64,000 bases of DNA from JALZUV01 sp963837025 (GTDB lineage: Bacteria; Pseudomonadota; Alphaproteobacteria; Rickettsiales; JALZUV01): contig CAWILT010000002.1 in assembly GCA_963837025.1 (NCBI GenBank), positions 558,001 through 622,000 on the forward strand, written 5' to 3'. The notes below the pieces were generated by a model that was not told the origin of the DNA, ran no database searches, and saw only the letters and a program-made list of their open reading frames with translations. A program made the position numbers and the translations under genes. Position 1 is the first letter of the stretch, and each line of letters opens with the position of its first letter. Below are positions 33,355 through 41,962 of this stretch, in pieces.

Positions 33355-34651
33355 GATTCACCCCTTTGCGTTTTGACTGTTCAATTTTAACGATACGTCT
33401 TACCAATGCTGCAACTGGGAAATTTATGAGTCCTGTGATTAGAAATACCACCATCACACTCCAACTTAGCGATAAGAGTACAAGGGTAAATAAAGCAGAT
33501 GCAACCATGAATAACGCATTCATAATATTGTTTGCGGCAACCACGCGTGCGGTTTCGTTCCGATCGGTGCGGTCTTGCATGATAGCGTAGAGCGGAACAA
33601 TATAAATACCACCGGACACAGCGATGAAAAACAAGCTGATAATGATAGCCCACGCTCTCCAACTTTGTAAAAAGCTCGTAGCATTATTTAGAACATCGGC
33701 ATTTATGGGCACATAATTTGAGGCAAAATAATAAAGTGCAATCGTAAAAACGGCCATACCTAACGCCGCGGTTGAAGCATAACTACCGGTTACTTCACCA
33801 TCAAATAAGCGATTGCATAGCATCGAACCAACGCCGATTCCTATTGAAAATACAGCAAGAAAGAGAGTTACCACCTGCTCATCAGAAAATAAAATATCTT
33901 TAGCAAAGGTTGGAAATTGCGCTAAAAATGTAGCGCCAACAAACCAAAACCACGATATGCCGATGATGGATAGGAAAACATCACTGCGTTTACGGCTTTG
34001 CTGAACAATTTTCCAAGTGGCGCTTACAATATTCCAGTCAATATTAATCTCTGGTGCGGCGGCTCTGGCTAAGGGAATGGATCGACTTGCCACATAACCT
34101 AAGCCCGATAAAGCAAACATTAGCAGCGATACTTTAAACACGCCCCCCTCAGCCAAAATTAGCAAGCCACCGATAATGGTGCCTAATAAGATGGCTAGAA
34201 ACGTCCCCGTTTCAATCAGCGCGTTGCCACTAATCAGCTCATCTTTTTGTAAATGCGCGGGTAGAATACTGTATTTTAATGGCCCGAAAAAAGCCGATTG
34301 TGCACCTAAAGCAAACAATACAATTAATAATAAAGTGATATCACCAAAATATAATCCTAATGAGGCCGCGGCCATAATAAAAATCTCAGCTATTTTAATA
34401 ATGCGAATCAGCCGTGATTTCTCATATTTATCCGCTAATTTTCCTGCCGTGGCTGAGAATAGAAAAAAAGGTAAAATAAACAAACCTGCAGCCAGCGTAA
34501 CCATTAATTGTGCATTTAAATTTGCCTGTTCGGCCAATACATAGGTAATTAAAACGACCATCGCATTTTTAAAAAGATTATCATTAAACGCTCCAAAAAA
34601 CTGCGTAACAAACAAGGGCAGAAAACGGCGGGTTTTTAATAATGGGTACAT
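33347..34651 (-). CDS. lplT: Lysophospholipid transporter (LplT-like MFS protein)
   Basis: 434 residues, about twelve membrane helices, major facilitator superfamily. FLPLFVTQFFGAFNDNLFKNA at the start and GQ/AQSAFFGPLKYSILPAHL with ISGNALIETGTFLAILLG are features of the LplT family. It flips lysophospholipids into the inner leaflet for repair by Aas. The overlap with aas and the seven-base gap from the upstream HTH gene make a three-gene operon. Confidence 0.9.
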   Translation of the reverse strand: MYPLLKTRRFLPLFVTQFFGAFNDNLFKNAMVVLITYVLAEQANLNAQLMVTLAAGLFILPFFLFSATAGKLADKYEKSRLIRIIKIAEIFIMAAASLGLYFGDITLLLIVLFALGAQSAFFGPLKYSILPAHLQKDELISGNALIETGTFLAILLGTIIGGLLILAEGGVFKVSLLMFALSGLGYVASRSIPLARAAAPEINIDWNIVSATWKIVQQSRKRSDVFLSIIGISWFWFVGATFLAQFPTFAKDILFSDEQVVTLFLAVFSIGIGVGSMLCNRLFDGEVTGSYASTAALGMAVFTIALYYFASNYVPINADVLNNATSFLQSWRAWAIIISLFFIAVSGGIYIVPLYAIMQDRTDRNETARVVAANNIMNALFMVASALFTLVLLSLSWSVMVVFLITGLINFPVAALVRRIVKIEQSKRKGVNHA

Positions 34652-34658
34652 TAATTGC

Positions 34659-35417
34659 TTATTCCAAAGTTGGTTTTTTATATTCTGGACGAATTAAATG
34701 TTCAAACAAGCCATAATCCCAGTTGCGCATGGCCATAACCAGTGTAACTCCCTGACGATCTTCGAAAGCAAGCGACGCATCCTGCGCATTCGTGATGCTA
34801 AATTCCTTAGCTAGGCGCTCTAATTTGCGTTGATATTCAGCAGCGCTTTTTTGGGATAGCGTGCCATTTAGCACACGCAATGTCTGACGATCGCCATCAA
34901 ATGCGCTGGCAAAAAATTCTTGTCCGATATGCTCACGAAAAAATTTCTCTAAGGGGCCGTTGGCTATCCAATGAAAGTCAGTACTTACTAATAGTTTGAT
35001 GCGATTTTCAGGCATGAGCGCAATAATGCCCATTTGATCAAGCTTAAACAGGCGGCTAAGGCATGCTTGCTCATCCAAAATAAAATAGTCAATAATTTCT
35101 TGCGCCGTCCAATGATTAAAAACGCACACAGTTACCAAAACTAAATGCAAATCATTCGATATTTCAAACTCTTGAGCGTAGCTTAGCTGATTAATCCGCT
35201 CGCGCTTAGCCTCCATCTCATTCACCAAGTCGGTTAAATCCATTCCTAGCATTTGGCAGATAGCTTCCAACCTTACTAAACTAAACTGATATTCGGAAAA
35301 CATGCGTTTTACACTCGCTTCAGATAGGTTCAATTGCATTGCTACATCAAAATAGGTTTTGTTTTTTGCCTTTAAGCACGATTTAAGAGTTTGTATTAGT
35401 TGCTGAGTCTGTGCCAC
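34659..35417 (-). CDS. Helix-turn-helix transcriptional regulator heading the lplT-aas operon
   Basis: 252 residues. Residues about 5-65 are a Cro/CI-type HTH (KTYFDVAMQLNLSEASVKRMFSEYQFSLVRLEAICQML). The rest (70-250) is an alpha-rich domain I do not recognise, with ANGPLEKFFREHIGQEFF and TLVMAMRNWDYGLFEHLI; it may sense a ligand or oligomerise. It is seven bases before lplT and divergent from pspA across 131 bp that contain palindromic sites. It probably controls one or both promoters. Confidence 0.75.
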   Translation of the reverse strand: MAQTQQLIQTLKSCLKAKNKTYFDVAMQLNLSEASVKRMFSEYQFSLVRLEAICQMLGMDLTDLVNEMEAKRERINQLSYAQEFEISNDLHLVLVTVCVFNHWTAQEIIDYFILDEQACLSRLFKLDQMGIIALMPENRIKLLVSTDFHWIANGPLEKFFREHIGQEFFASAFDGDRQTLRVLNGTLSQKSAAEYQRKLERLAKEFSITNAQDASLAFEDRQGVTLVMAMRNWDYGLFEHLIRPEYKKPTLE

Positions 35418-35453
35418 ACTATCTCCAGTAATAAAGTATTATATGATAATACC

Positions 35454-35500
35454 AATAGTTTAGTTAAACTCAACTATTAACTTAAAAGTTTAATTATAAT
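35454..35500 (+). promoter_or_regulatory. Candidate operator and promoter between the HTH gene and pspA
   Basis: AGTTTA-GT-TAAACT at 35457-35470 is a perfect six-base palindrome, and AATAGTT (35454-35460) with AACTATT (35472-35478) form longer arms around it. TATAAT, a -10-like hexamer, follows at 35495-35500 in the pspA direction. The sites lie where the HTH protein could act on both divergent genes. Confidence 0.45.
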
Positions 35501-35548
35501 GTGCCTTGTGAGATGGTAAAGATGCGTTAACAACCAAGGAGAATCACA

Positions 35549-36205
35549 ATGAATTTATTAACACGCATCACCGCCACTCTAAATGGAACCATTGAAAATA
35601 TGGTTTCACATGTTGAAAACCACGATGCTATCGTTGCAGTAGCTTTGAAAGATACCCGCGCAGCTGTGGCTAAAGCACGCGTGCGGCTAGATCGCGTCCG
35701 TAAAGACGGAGTTTTAATGCAAGAGCGTTTGAATGAAGCAAAACGAATGGAGCAGCTCTGGGCTGATCGCGCGATTGCGGTAGCCGTTGAGGACGAATCT
35801 AAAGCGTTGGAATGTATTGCCCGCCGCAACCAATGTCGTGAACAGGCAGTGCAAACCACTCAGGCTCTTACTCGGCATGTTGAGCTGGAAAAAAAGGTGG
35901 GTCAATCCGTAGCGACGATGGAAAAGCGATTGGCCGATATTACGCAGCAACAAAATTTGATGCGCTCACGTCAATCAACCGCCGATGCGCTTCGCGTCAT
36001 CAATAAAATAGAAGGCAGCAGCCAGTATGGTATTGAAGATACATTCGAACGTTGGGAAATGCTCATTACCGAAACCGAATATGCGAGTGGGCCCGTCTCA
36101 CAAATGGATGCGCTTGACACTGCATTTTTAAAGCATGAACATGCAACTGAGCTAAAGGCAGAGCTAGATACGCTAATAAACAGCACTAAAGCGAAAAAGG
36201 AGTAG
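35549..36205 (+). CDS. PspA/IM30 family protein
   Basis: 218 residues, nearly all predicted alpha helix with heptad repeats, as in PspA/Vipp1 (222 to 260 residues). NLLTRITATLNGTIENMVSHVENHDAIVAVALKDTRAAVAKA starts with the amphipathic helix plus the first long coil. A conserved region at about 150-175 (ALRVINKIEGSSQYGIEDTFERWEMLI) resembles PspA. The family coats damaged inner membranes and counters loss of proton gradient. No pspF, pspB or pspC is present. A polytopic membrane protein follows six bases later. Divergent from the lysophospholipid repair operon. Confidence 0.8.
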   Translation: MNLLTRITATLNGTIENMVSHVENHDAIVAVALKDTRAAVAKARVRLDRVRKDGVLMQERLNEAKRMEQLWADRAIAVAVEDESKALECIARRNQCREQAVQTTQALTRHVELEKKVGQSVATMEKRLADITQQQNLMRSRQSTADALRVINKIEGSSQYGIEDTFERWEMLITETEYASGPVSQMDALDTAFLKHEHATELKAELDTLINSTKAKKE

Positions 36206-36211
36206 TCACTC

Positions 36212-37591
36212 ATGGATACAAACCCAAATCAACCAACCAAAGCAATGGAGCAGGGGGAAACCCCTGCGCCTCAACCCAATAGTTTCAACATAAAAAATGG
36301 TGAAGATGCTGCATCTAAATTATTTGATATGATTAAAAGCTTCACCACATTTGCAAGCCTCATGCGCGTTGCAGGGGGCTTATTAGTATTAGCTGCCATG
36401 GCTGCATTTGTAATGAAAGGATGGTCTGAAGGTAACGATATCAGTCGCTATATGATGCTATTATCGCAAACCTTTATATTAGCCGTTGCAGGGTTGGCCT
36501 TAAGTTATGTGGTGCGCGAAAATAAAGGTGCTCGGGTATTTTTTGGGTTAGGGCTTGTTTCCATAACGGTTAATATGGTGACACTAGGTGCACTCATATT
36601 TTCTACTACACAATGGGGTAGCTCATTAGTTGCTTATCCAGATTTTGCCAAATGGCAAGCGGCCGATTTCGCGTCAATCACCGTTTCACTCATCGCTACA
36701 TTGATCATTAGTTTGCCCATAGCATGGTTCAGTTATAAAATCTTCGCGCGTAATTCAGCAAAATTATTGGTTGGGCTGAGCTTATTTTCAAACTTATTAT
36801 TGCTAGTTCCCGTACGTGAATCTGGGTTAGTAGCAATCTTAGCGATTGTAGCTTTTCTAGTACCTATCATCATGCTTCGCAAAGCGTTTAATGAAGATAA
36901 AACCCTGCGCACTACAGAAGGATTTTTCTCAATCGTTACGGTGTTTTTGCCTGCTATCATTATTGTGTTGCGCAGCTTATGGTTATACCCAATTAATGAA
37001 GTGATGCAAATTGCGATAGCGGGTACAGCATTCATTGCGCTACGTGTTGTGTCTGCAAATTTTGATCGCAAATCACAGGCTAATGATATAGCAATATTTT
37101 TTAGTGCCGCTCTAGCATATTCGATTGCTAGCTCTTTATTCAGTATCGCTTATGATTTCCATTATGCGATGATTCATTGGAATGTGTTTGGTATTGCCGC
37201 TGCACTTTTACTGGTTGATATCGCTAGTCGTTACAAAAGTAAGGTTGGGTTTTGTACCTTGGCGGCGATTGTTTTAAGTGCATGTAGTATCATACCTGCG
37301 GTTTTAAATAATGCGATGATAAGCCCCATATTATGTATATTGGCGGGTATAGCTATCATCTATATAGGCCGCTATGCTTCACATAAAACAATCACTTATC
37401 TGGGTGGCATTACTATTATTGGTGGCGTTGCGCAGCATATCTACGATCTATTCAGCTTTATTGATTTTTCAAATTGGATAACCTTAGCCATTACCGGTTC
37501 TATCATCATCATCGCGGCATCGTTATTCGAACGTCATGGTGCGGTACTTAAAATTAAATGGGATAATTACATGGCGAAGAAAAATAATTAA
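36212..37591 (+). CDS. Polytopic membrane protein, probable PspA partner
   Basis: 459 residues. A hydrophilic N-terminus of about 50 residues is followed by about ten to twelve hydrophobic segments and a short basic end (KIKWDNYMAKKNN). I recognise no transporter signature; it has general resemblance to DUF2157-like membrane proteins, without certainty. Six bases separate it from pspA, so it is likely the membrane anchor or effector of this PspA branch. It ends at a strong bidirectional terminator shared with the antiporter. Confidence 0.65.
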   Translation: MDTNPNQPTKAMEQGETPAPQPNSFNIKNGEDAASKLFDMIKSFTTFASLMRVAGGLLVLAAMAAFVMKGWSEGNDISRYMMLLSQTFILAVAGLALSYVVRENKGARVFFGLGLVSITVNMVTLGALIFSTTQWGSSLVAYPDFAKWQAADFASITVSLIATLIISLPIAWFSYKIFARNSAKLLVGLSLFSNLLLLVPVRESGLVAILAIVAFLVPIIMLRKAFNEDKTLRTTEGFFSIVTVFLPAIIIVLRSLWLYPINEVMQIAIAGTAFIALRVVSANFDRKSQANDIAIFFSAALAYSIASSLFSIAYDFHYAMIHWNVFGIAAALLLVDIASRYKSKVGFCTLAAIVLSACSIIPAVLNNAMISPILCILAGIAIIYIGRYASHKTITYLGGITIIGGVAQHIYDLFSFIDFSNWITLAITGSIIIIAASLFERHGAVLKIKWDNYMAKKNN

Positions 37592-37613
37592 CATTGCAAT
37601 TATAAATGGAAAA

Positions 37614-37645
37614 AAAGTTAGGTAGGGTAATTCCTGCCTAACTTT
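37614..37645. terminator. Bidirectional terminator between the PspA operon and the antiporter
   Basis: AAAGTTAGGTAGG (37614-37626) pairs with CCTGCCTAACTTT (37633-37645), twelve Watson-Crick pairs and one G-T, around a six-base loop. Poly-A on the left and T-rich sequence on the right suit both directions. The antiporter stop codon lies within the right arm. Confidence 0.85.
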
Positions 37646-38912
37646 CTTTATTGGAAAGTTGTTCCATAATACGATGCGCGAAAATGCCATGCACTAAAAT
37701 AGAGATCAAAACGCACATTAACGCTACGCGCCATAATTGTTCTATATTGCCAAACTCGTAATAAGATTCCGCATAAGCTAAATAATAAAAAGTGCCAATA
37801 CCGCGAATTCCCAAAAAAGAAATCGCAAATTTATCAAGCACACTGCCTTTCGTAAAATAGAGGCACGCATATGCCAATAAAGGTCTTAATACTAAAACGA
37901 TACTTGCGCTTACTGCAACTTCAAGAATAGTGATGCCATCAAGCCCTTTATTCACGCAATAAAATCCAAGCCATAAAAGCAAAAGCGCCAATAAAATTTG
38001 TTCAACCTGATCTGAAAAATAATGTGTTTTCTTGAGCGCGGTGGTGGAGTTTCTAGCAAAAAACAATTTTCTGCCAGCTAATGCAGCAATAAACACCGCT
38101 AAAAATCCATATCCATTACATAATTCAGTGATTCCATAGGTAATAAAAACCGAAGCAAATAAAATAAGCCCTGCGCTGAAATTTTCTTTTTTCACATCGC
38201 TATAATAACGATGAATAAAATGCGATAATACCCAACCGCTGGCATAACCTAAGATAGCCCCCACTGCCACACGATAGACTAAATCATATAGCGCCCACTC
38301 TCCCAGCCAAGCAAACCCAACATCACTATTAAATTGAAGAAATCCTGCGTTAGCCGCTGCCAATGCTAAATAAATAAAGGGAAATGCCAGCCCATCATTT
38401 AATCCTGCTTCGGAGGTAAGCGTTACATTAACATCATTTTCTTCCCCTTTATTGGGGCCATCTACCTGCACCGAGCGTGCCAATACCGGATCAGTTGGGG
38501 CGATGCAGGCTGCCAATAAAATGCTTCCCGGCACAGATAAATAAAGCAGTTCGGTTCCTAATAACGTTACAACTACAATGGTTAACGGCATCACTACCCC
38601 TAACAAAACCCACGTATGCTGCCACGATTTTATCCCTATTCGACGATCCAAAGCCAGTCCCGCGCCAGCAAGCGATATAATAACTAAAAGTTCGGTAATA
38701 TGTTCAAATACTTTCATATCGCTGTAAACCAGCATCGAACTAATAATCGGAATTTCAAATGGCAGTAATGCTAGTAAGCCGCCAACTACTACAAAAGCGA
38801 TAGGGGCACTAATAAAGCGCTGACTTTTCAACAATGGAAATACCGCTAGCGATAAAAACGCTATACCAGCTACAAGATAAAAAATATCTTTTGCATCCGG
38901 GCTAAAAAACAT
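37638..38912 (-). CDS. Cation/proton antiporter, NhaP-like (CPA1 family)
   Basis: 424 residues, about twelve hydrophobic segments. The conserved acid pair region AACIAPTDPVLARSVQ, followed by LTSEAGLNDGLAFPFIYLAL (the NDG motif of the CPA1 family), marks it as a Na+ or K+/H+ antiporter. LGIRGIGTFYYLAY is the late membrane motif. It would set intracellular pH or sodium levels. It lacks the long cytosolic TrkA-like tail of some relatives. Alone, facing the terminator. Confidence 0.87.
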   Translation of the reverse strand: MFFSPDAKDIFYLVAGIAFLSLAVFPLLKSQRFISAPIAFVVVGGLLALLPFEIPIISSMLVYSDMKVFEHITELLVIISLAGAGLALDRRIGIKSWQHTWVLLGVVMPLTIVVVTLLGTELLYLSVPGSILLAACIAPTDPVLARSVQVDGPNKGEENDVNVTLTSEAGLNDGLAFPFIYLALAAANAGFLQFNSDVGFAWLGEWALYDLVYRVAVGAILGYASGWVLSHFIHRYYSDVKKENFSAGLILFASVFITYGITELCNGYGFLAVFIAALAGRKLFFARNSTTALKKTHYFSDQVEQILLALLLLWLGFYCVNKGLDGITILEVAVSASIVLVLRPLLAYACLYFTKGSVLDKFAISFLGIRGIGTFYYLAYAESYYEFGNIEQLWRVALMCVLISILVHGIFAHRIMEQLSNKES

Positions 38913-39056
38913 TTCATACTACTCCCAAAGTTTTCTTTATAAGCGGTAGTGGTAATCTAAATTTCAAGTTCAAACCAGAACAAAGGATGATTTGGCTTTT
39001 TTGCTTACACCCTTTAAGCTAATCGACATACGCAATAAATTTGAAATGAGATTTCG

Positions 39057-40523
39057 TTGGCATTAATCAGCCTTGATAACTGGAGTTTAGAAAATAGCTA
39101 TCGTCAGCTGCCATCTGCTTTTTATAGCGATAGTTTGCCTCAACCAAGCGCGGCGCCCAAATTGGTTTGCGTCAATAAAATGCTCGCCACATCATTAGGG
39201 CTAGATTTTTTAAATAACCATCACGCGCAATTAGCTAATTTTGTTTGTGGTAATCACTTGATTAATGGCTCAAAGCCGATTGCTCAGGCTTATCTAGGCC
39301 ACCAATTTGGCCACTTAAATCGATTAGGCGATGGGCGTGCACATTTGTTAGGCGAATATTTAACCCCAACCGGCCATTACGTTGATGTAACCTTAAAAGG
39401 CTCAGGTCGCACTGCTTACAGTCGCAATGGCGATGGCCGTGCTACCTTAAGTTCGATGTTGCGCGAATATATAATGAGCGAATTTATGCATGCGCTGGGC
39501 ATTCCCACTACACGTATACTCGCGATAGCCACTACCGGTGAAAAAGTACAACGCGAAACGATGATGACAGGCGCGGTGGCGATGCGCATTGCATCCAGTC
39601 ATTTACGAGTAGGAACCTTTGAATTAGCCGCTCAATTAAACGATATTCAGTCACTTCGCCAATTGGCCGATTACACTATTAATCGCCACTATCCAGATAT
39701 AAAAGAATGTAAAAACCCTTATTTGGCATTTTTAAAAGCGGTGTGTGAGCAGCAAGCAAAACTCATTACACAGTGGATGCGTGTAGGCTTCATTCACGGC
39801 GTGATGAATAGCGATAATATGGCCATTAGCGGTGAAACAATAGATTACGGCCCGTGCGCCATGATGGATGAATATCACCCACGCACCGTATTTAGCGCGA
39901 TTGATAGCCAAGGGCGCTATGCGTTTGAAAATCAGCCCCCCATCGCGCAGTGGAATCTCGCGCGATTGGCCGAAAGTTTAATGCCGCTTTTGCACGAAGA
40001 ACCATCTAAAGCAATGACCTTAGCGCAAGAAACCGTCATAGAATTTCAACCACTTTATGAAGCCCGCTGGGTAGCAATGATGCGTCAAAAATTAGGTTTA
40101 TCCAAACCAATCGCGCAAGATGCAATCCTTATCGATCGCTATTTAAAATGGATGCAAAAAACAGCCGCCGACTATACCAACAGCTTTCATGATCTAAGCC
40201 AGCCGAATCTAATGCAAAACGCAGCCTATCAATCCAATGAATTTCAACAATGGTATCGCGATTATCACACACGTTTAAAGTTAGAAGATAAACCAATCGA
40301 AGAAATTCAAAACCTAATGCAACATTTCAATCCAGCGGTCATTGCTCGCAACCATAAGGTTAATCAAGCGTTGAATGCGGCACAAAATGAAAATGATCTG
40401 AGCTTGTTTAACACCTTATTAGAAGTGGTTAGACATCCGTATAATCTTACAGAAAACGATAAGGATTATCAAAATCCGCCTCAACCGCATGAACGGATTG
40501 AGAATACTTTCTGTGGAACCTAA
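39057..40523 (+). CDS. selO: Protein adenylyltransferase SelO (YdiU family)
   Basis: 488 residues, a little longer than E. coli SelO (478). Pseudokinase landmarks include AQAYLGHQFGHLNRLGDGRAHLLGEY, VDVTLKGSGRTAYSRNGDGRATL with the ATP-binding Lys and Arg, and the catalytic-loop-like FIHGVMNSDNMAISGETIDYGPCAMMD. SelO binds ATP upside down and AMPylates Ser, Thr or Tyr on redox enzymes. The C-terminal TFCGT carries the Cys corresponding to human Sec. The likely start is TTG at 39057, since no in-frame ATG precedes the conserved N-terminus. Monocistronic. Confidence 0.93.
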   Translation: MALISLDNWSLENSYRQLPSAFYSDSLPQPSAAPKLVCVNKMLATSLGLDFLNNHHAQLANFVCGNHLINGSKPIAQAYLGHQFGHLNRLGDGRAHLLGEYLTPTGHYVDVTLKGSGRTAYSRNGDGRATLSSMLREYIMSEFMHALGIPTTRILAIATTGEKVQRETMMTGAVAMRIASSHLRVGTFELAAQLNDIQSLRQLADYTINRHYPDIKECKNPYLAFLKAVCEQQAKLITQWMRVGFIHGVMNSDNMAISGETIDYGPCAMMDEYHPRTVFSAIDSQGRYAFENQPPIAQWNLARLAESLMPLLHEEPSKAMTLAQETVIEFQPLYEARWVAMMRQKLGLSKPIAQDAILIDRYLKWMQKTAADYTNSFHDLSQPNLMQNAAYQSNEFQQWYRDYHTRLKLEDKPIEEIQNLMQHFNPAVIARNHKVNQALNAAQNENDLSLFNTLLEVVRHPYNLTENDKDYQNPPQPHERIENTFCGT

Positions 40524-40609
40524 ATAAATTTAGTTTTATTGCCATTATTCAATGGCTTATAAATAATTCATCTTACGCCAATTTTTCTACTTTACAATAT
40601 TCTAGTTAT

Positions 40610-40696
40610 ATGAGATACACCGATTGCGCACATGCCTATGGCTGCTTTGTAGTTATGCAATGACGTGAATTTACGTTAACCTGGGGAGCAATCCCC
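40610..40696 (+). promoter_or_regulatory. Structured leader of the ornithine decarboxylase operon (speF-motif candidate)
   Basis: Upstream of the decarboxylase the sequence folds into several helices: ATTGC/GCAAT (40623-40627 and 40657-40661) enclosing GCC-TAT-GGC, then ACGT/ACGT (40663-40676), then GGGGA-GCAA-TCCCC (40683-40696) with a GNRA tetraloop. Alphaproteobacterial ornithine decarboxylase genes are known to carry the speF RNA motif here; whether this matches its consensus I could not test. The same stretch also contains a 17-codon frame (40610-40663). Confidence 0.55.
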
Positions 40697-40717
40697 ACCT
40701 TATCATGAGTTTATGTT

Positions 40718-41923
40718 ATGAACAACTACACTACAGAGAGCGTTGCTCTCGAATCTCTATCTATTAATTTTTCAAAAGATGTTTTGGCTACCGGTGACCG
40801 AGCTTTTGGTCTGAGTGACACGACTGTTCGCGAATTAAATTCTGCTATTCCGGTAGCGGTGTTACAGCCTGAATTGGTGCAAGCTCGTGCTGAATTATAC
40901 GAGCGGGTATTTCCGGGTCGTGTAATGTATGCCGTTAAATGCAACCCCGATCCTATTATGATTAAAGCGATGTATGCGGGTGGTGTTAACTGCTTCGATG
41001 CAGCAAGCCTGTTTGAAATTGCATTAATTCGTGAATTGGTTCCTTTTGCATCCATTTATTTTATGCATCCCATTAAAGCGCCCGAAGCGATATTAGAAGC
41101 CTATCACACGCACCGTGTGCAATCTTTCGTGCTCGATTATCAAGGCGAGCTCGATAAGATTGTTACCACTTTGCCCGAAGCTGATGATCTCGAATTATTC
41201 GTGCGCATTGCAGTGCCTAAAGGCAATGTTGCAACCGATTTTTCAACTAAATTTGGTGCTAAATTTGATGAAGCGGTGGCGCTATTAAAAGCCGCTCGCC
41301 CCCAATGCGCACGTTTAGGTGTTAGTTTTCATGTAGGCACGCAATGCACTGATACCATCGTTTATTCCAATGCTGTTCTATATGCTTCAAAAGTAATCGA
41401 AGCAGCAGGCGTTGAAGTGGAATCGCTTGATATTGGTGGTGGATTCCCAACTGAATTAGATCCCAATATGCCGCCTCCATCGGTTGAAGCCTATATGCAA
41501 ATGGTAACCAATGCGATTGAAGCAGCCAATTTACAAGGCTTAGAATTGCTATGCGAAGTAGGCCGCGGCTTAGTTGCAGATGGCGGCTCGTTGGTCGTGC
41601 GCGTAGAAGGCCGTAAAGGTGATCTATTATATCTTAACGATGGCACGTATGGTGGTTTGTTCGAAGCGGGTGGGTCTATTGGCTTGCCTTATCCATCGCG
41701 CCTAATTCGCAAAAGTGTTGATGATTCAAACGCGCCTGTCACTGCATTTCGTTTTGCTGGGCCAACCTGTGATTCAGTGGATATGATGAACGGCCCATTC
41801 ATGTTGCCCAATGATGTTAAAGTAGGCGATTGGATATCAATTAATAAACTTGGTGCTTACGGCGAAGTATCGCGCACCAACTTTAATGGTTTTGGTAAAG
41901 TTCAAAAAATTATTGTAGCGTAA
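40718..41923 (+). CDS. Ornithine decarboxylase, fold III PLP type
   Basis: 401 residues of the alanine-racemase-like fold (group IV). The PLP Lys is in VMYAVKCNPDP, the glycine loop in SLDIGGGFP, the active-site Cys in FAGPTCDSVDMM and EVGRGLVADGG is another PLP contact. This is the eukaryote-like ODC found in alphaproteobacteria, which makes putrescine from ornithine; some members also accept lysine. It has no good Shine-Dalgarno; the leader just upstream may control translation. A sodium symporter follows 39 bases later. Confidence 0.9.
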   Translation: MNNYTTESVALESLSINFSKDVLATGDRAFGLSDTTVRELNSAIPVAVLQPELVQARAELYERVFPGRVMYAVKCNPDPIMIKAMYAGGVNCFDAASLFEIALIRELVPFASIYFMHPIKAPEAILEAYHTHRVQSFVLDYQGELDKIVTTLPEADDLELFVRIAVPKGNVATDFSTKFGAKFDEAVALLKAARPQCARLGVSFHVGTQCTDTIVYSNAVLYASKVIEAAGVEVESLDIGGGFPTELDPNMPPPSVEAYMQMVTNAIEAANLQGLELLCEVGRGLVADGGSLVVRVEGRKGDLLYLNDGTYGGLFEAGGSIGLPYPSRLIRKSVDDSNAPVTAFRFAGPTCDSVDMMNGPFMLPNDVKVGDWISINKLGAYGEVSRTNFNGFGKVQKIIVA

Positions 41924-41962
41924 GTATTTCCCAACGAGGCCGCTCGATAGAGGCACACAATT

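Noticed and set aside
40541..40556. GCCATT-ATTC-AATGGC hairpin after selO
   Set aside because: Good stem but no T-run follows, so it is not called an intrinsic terminator.
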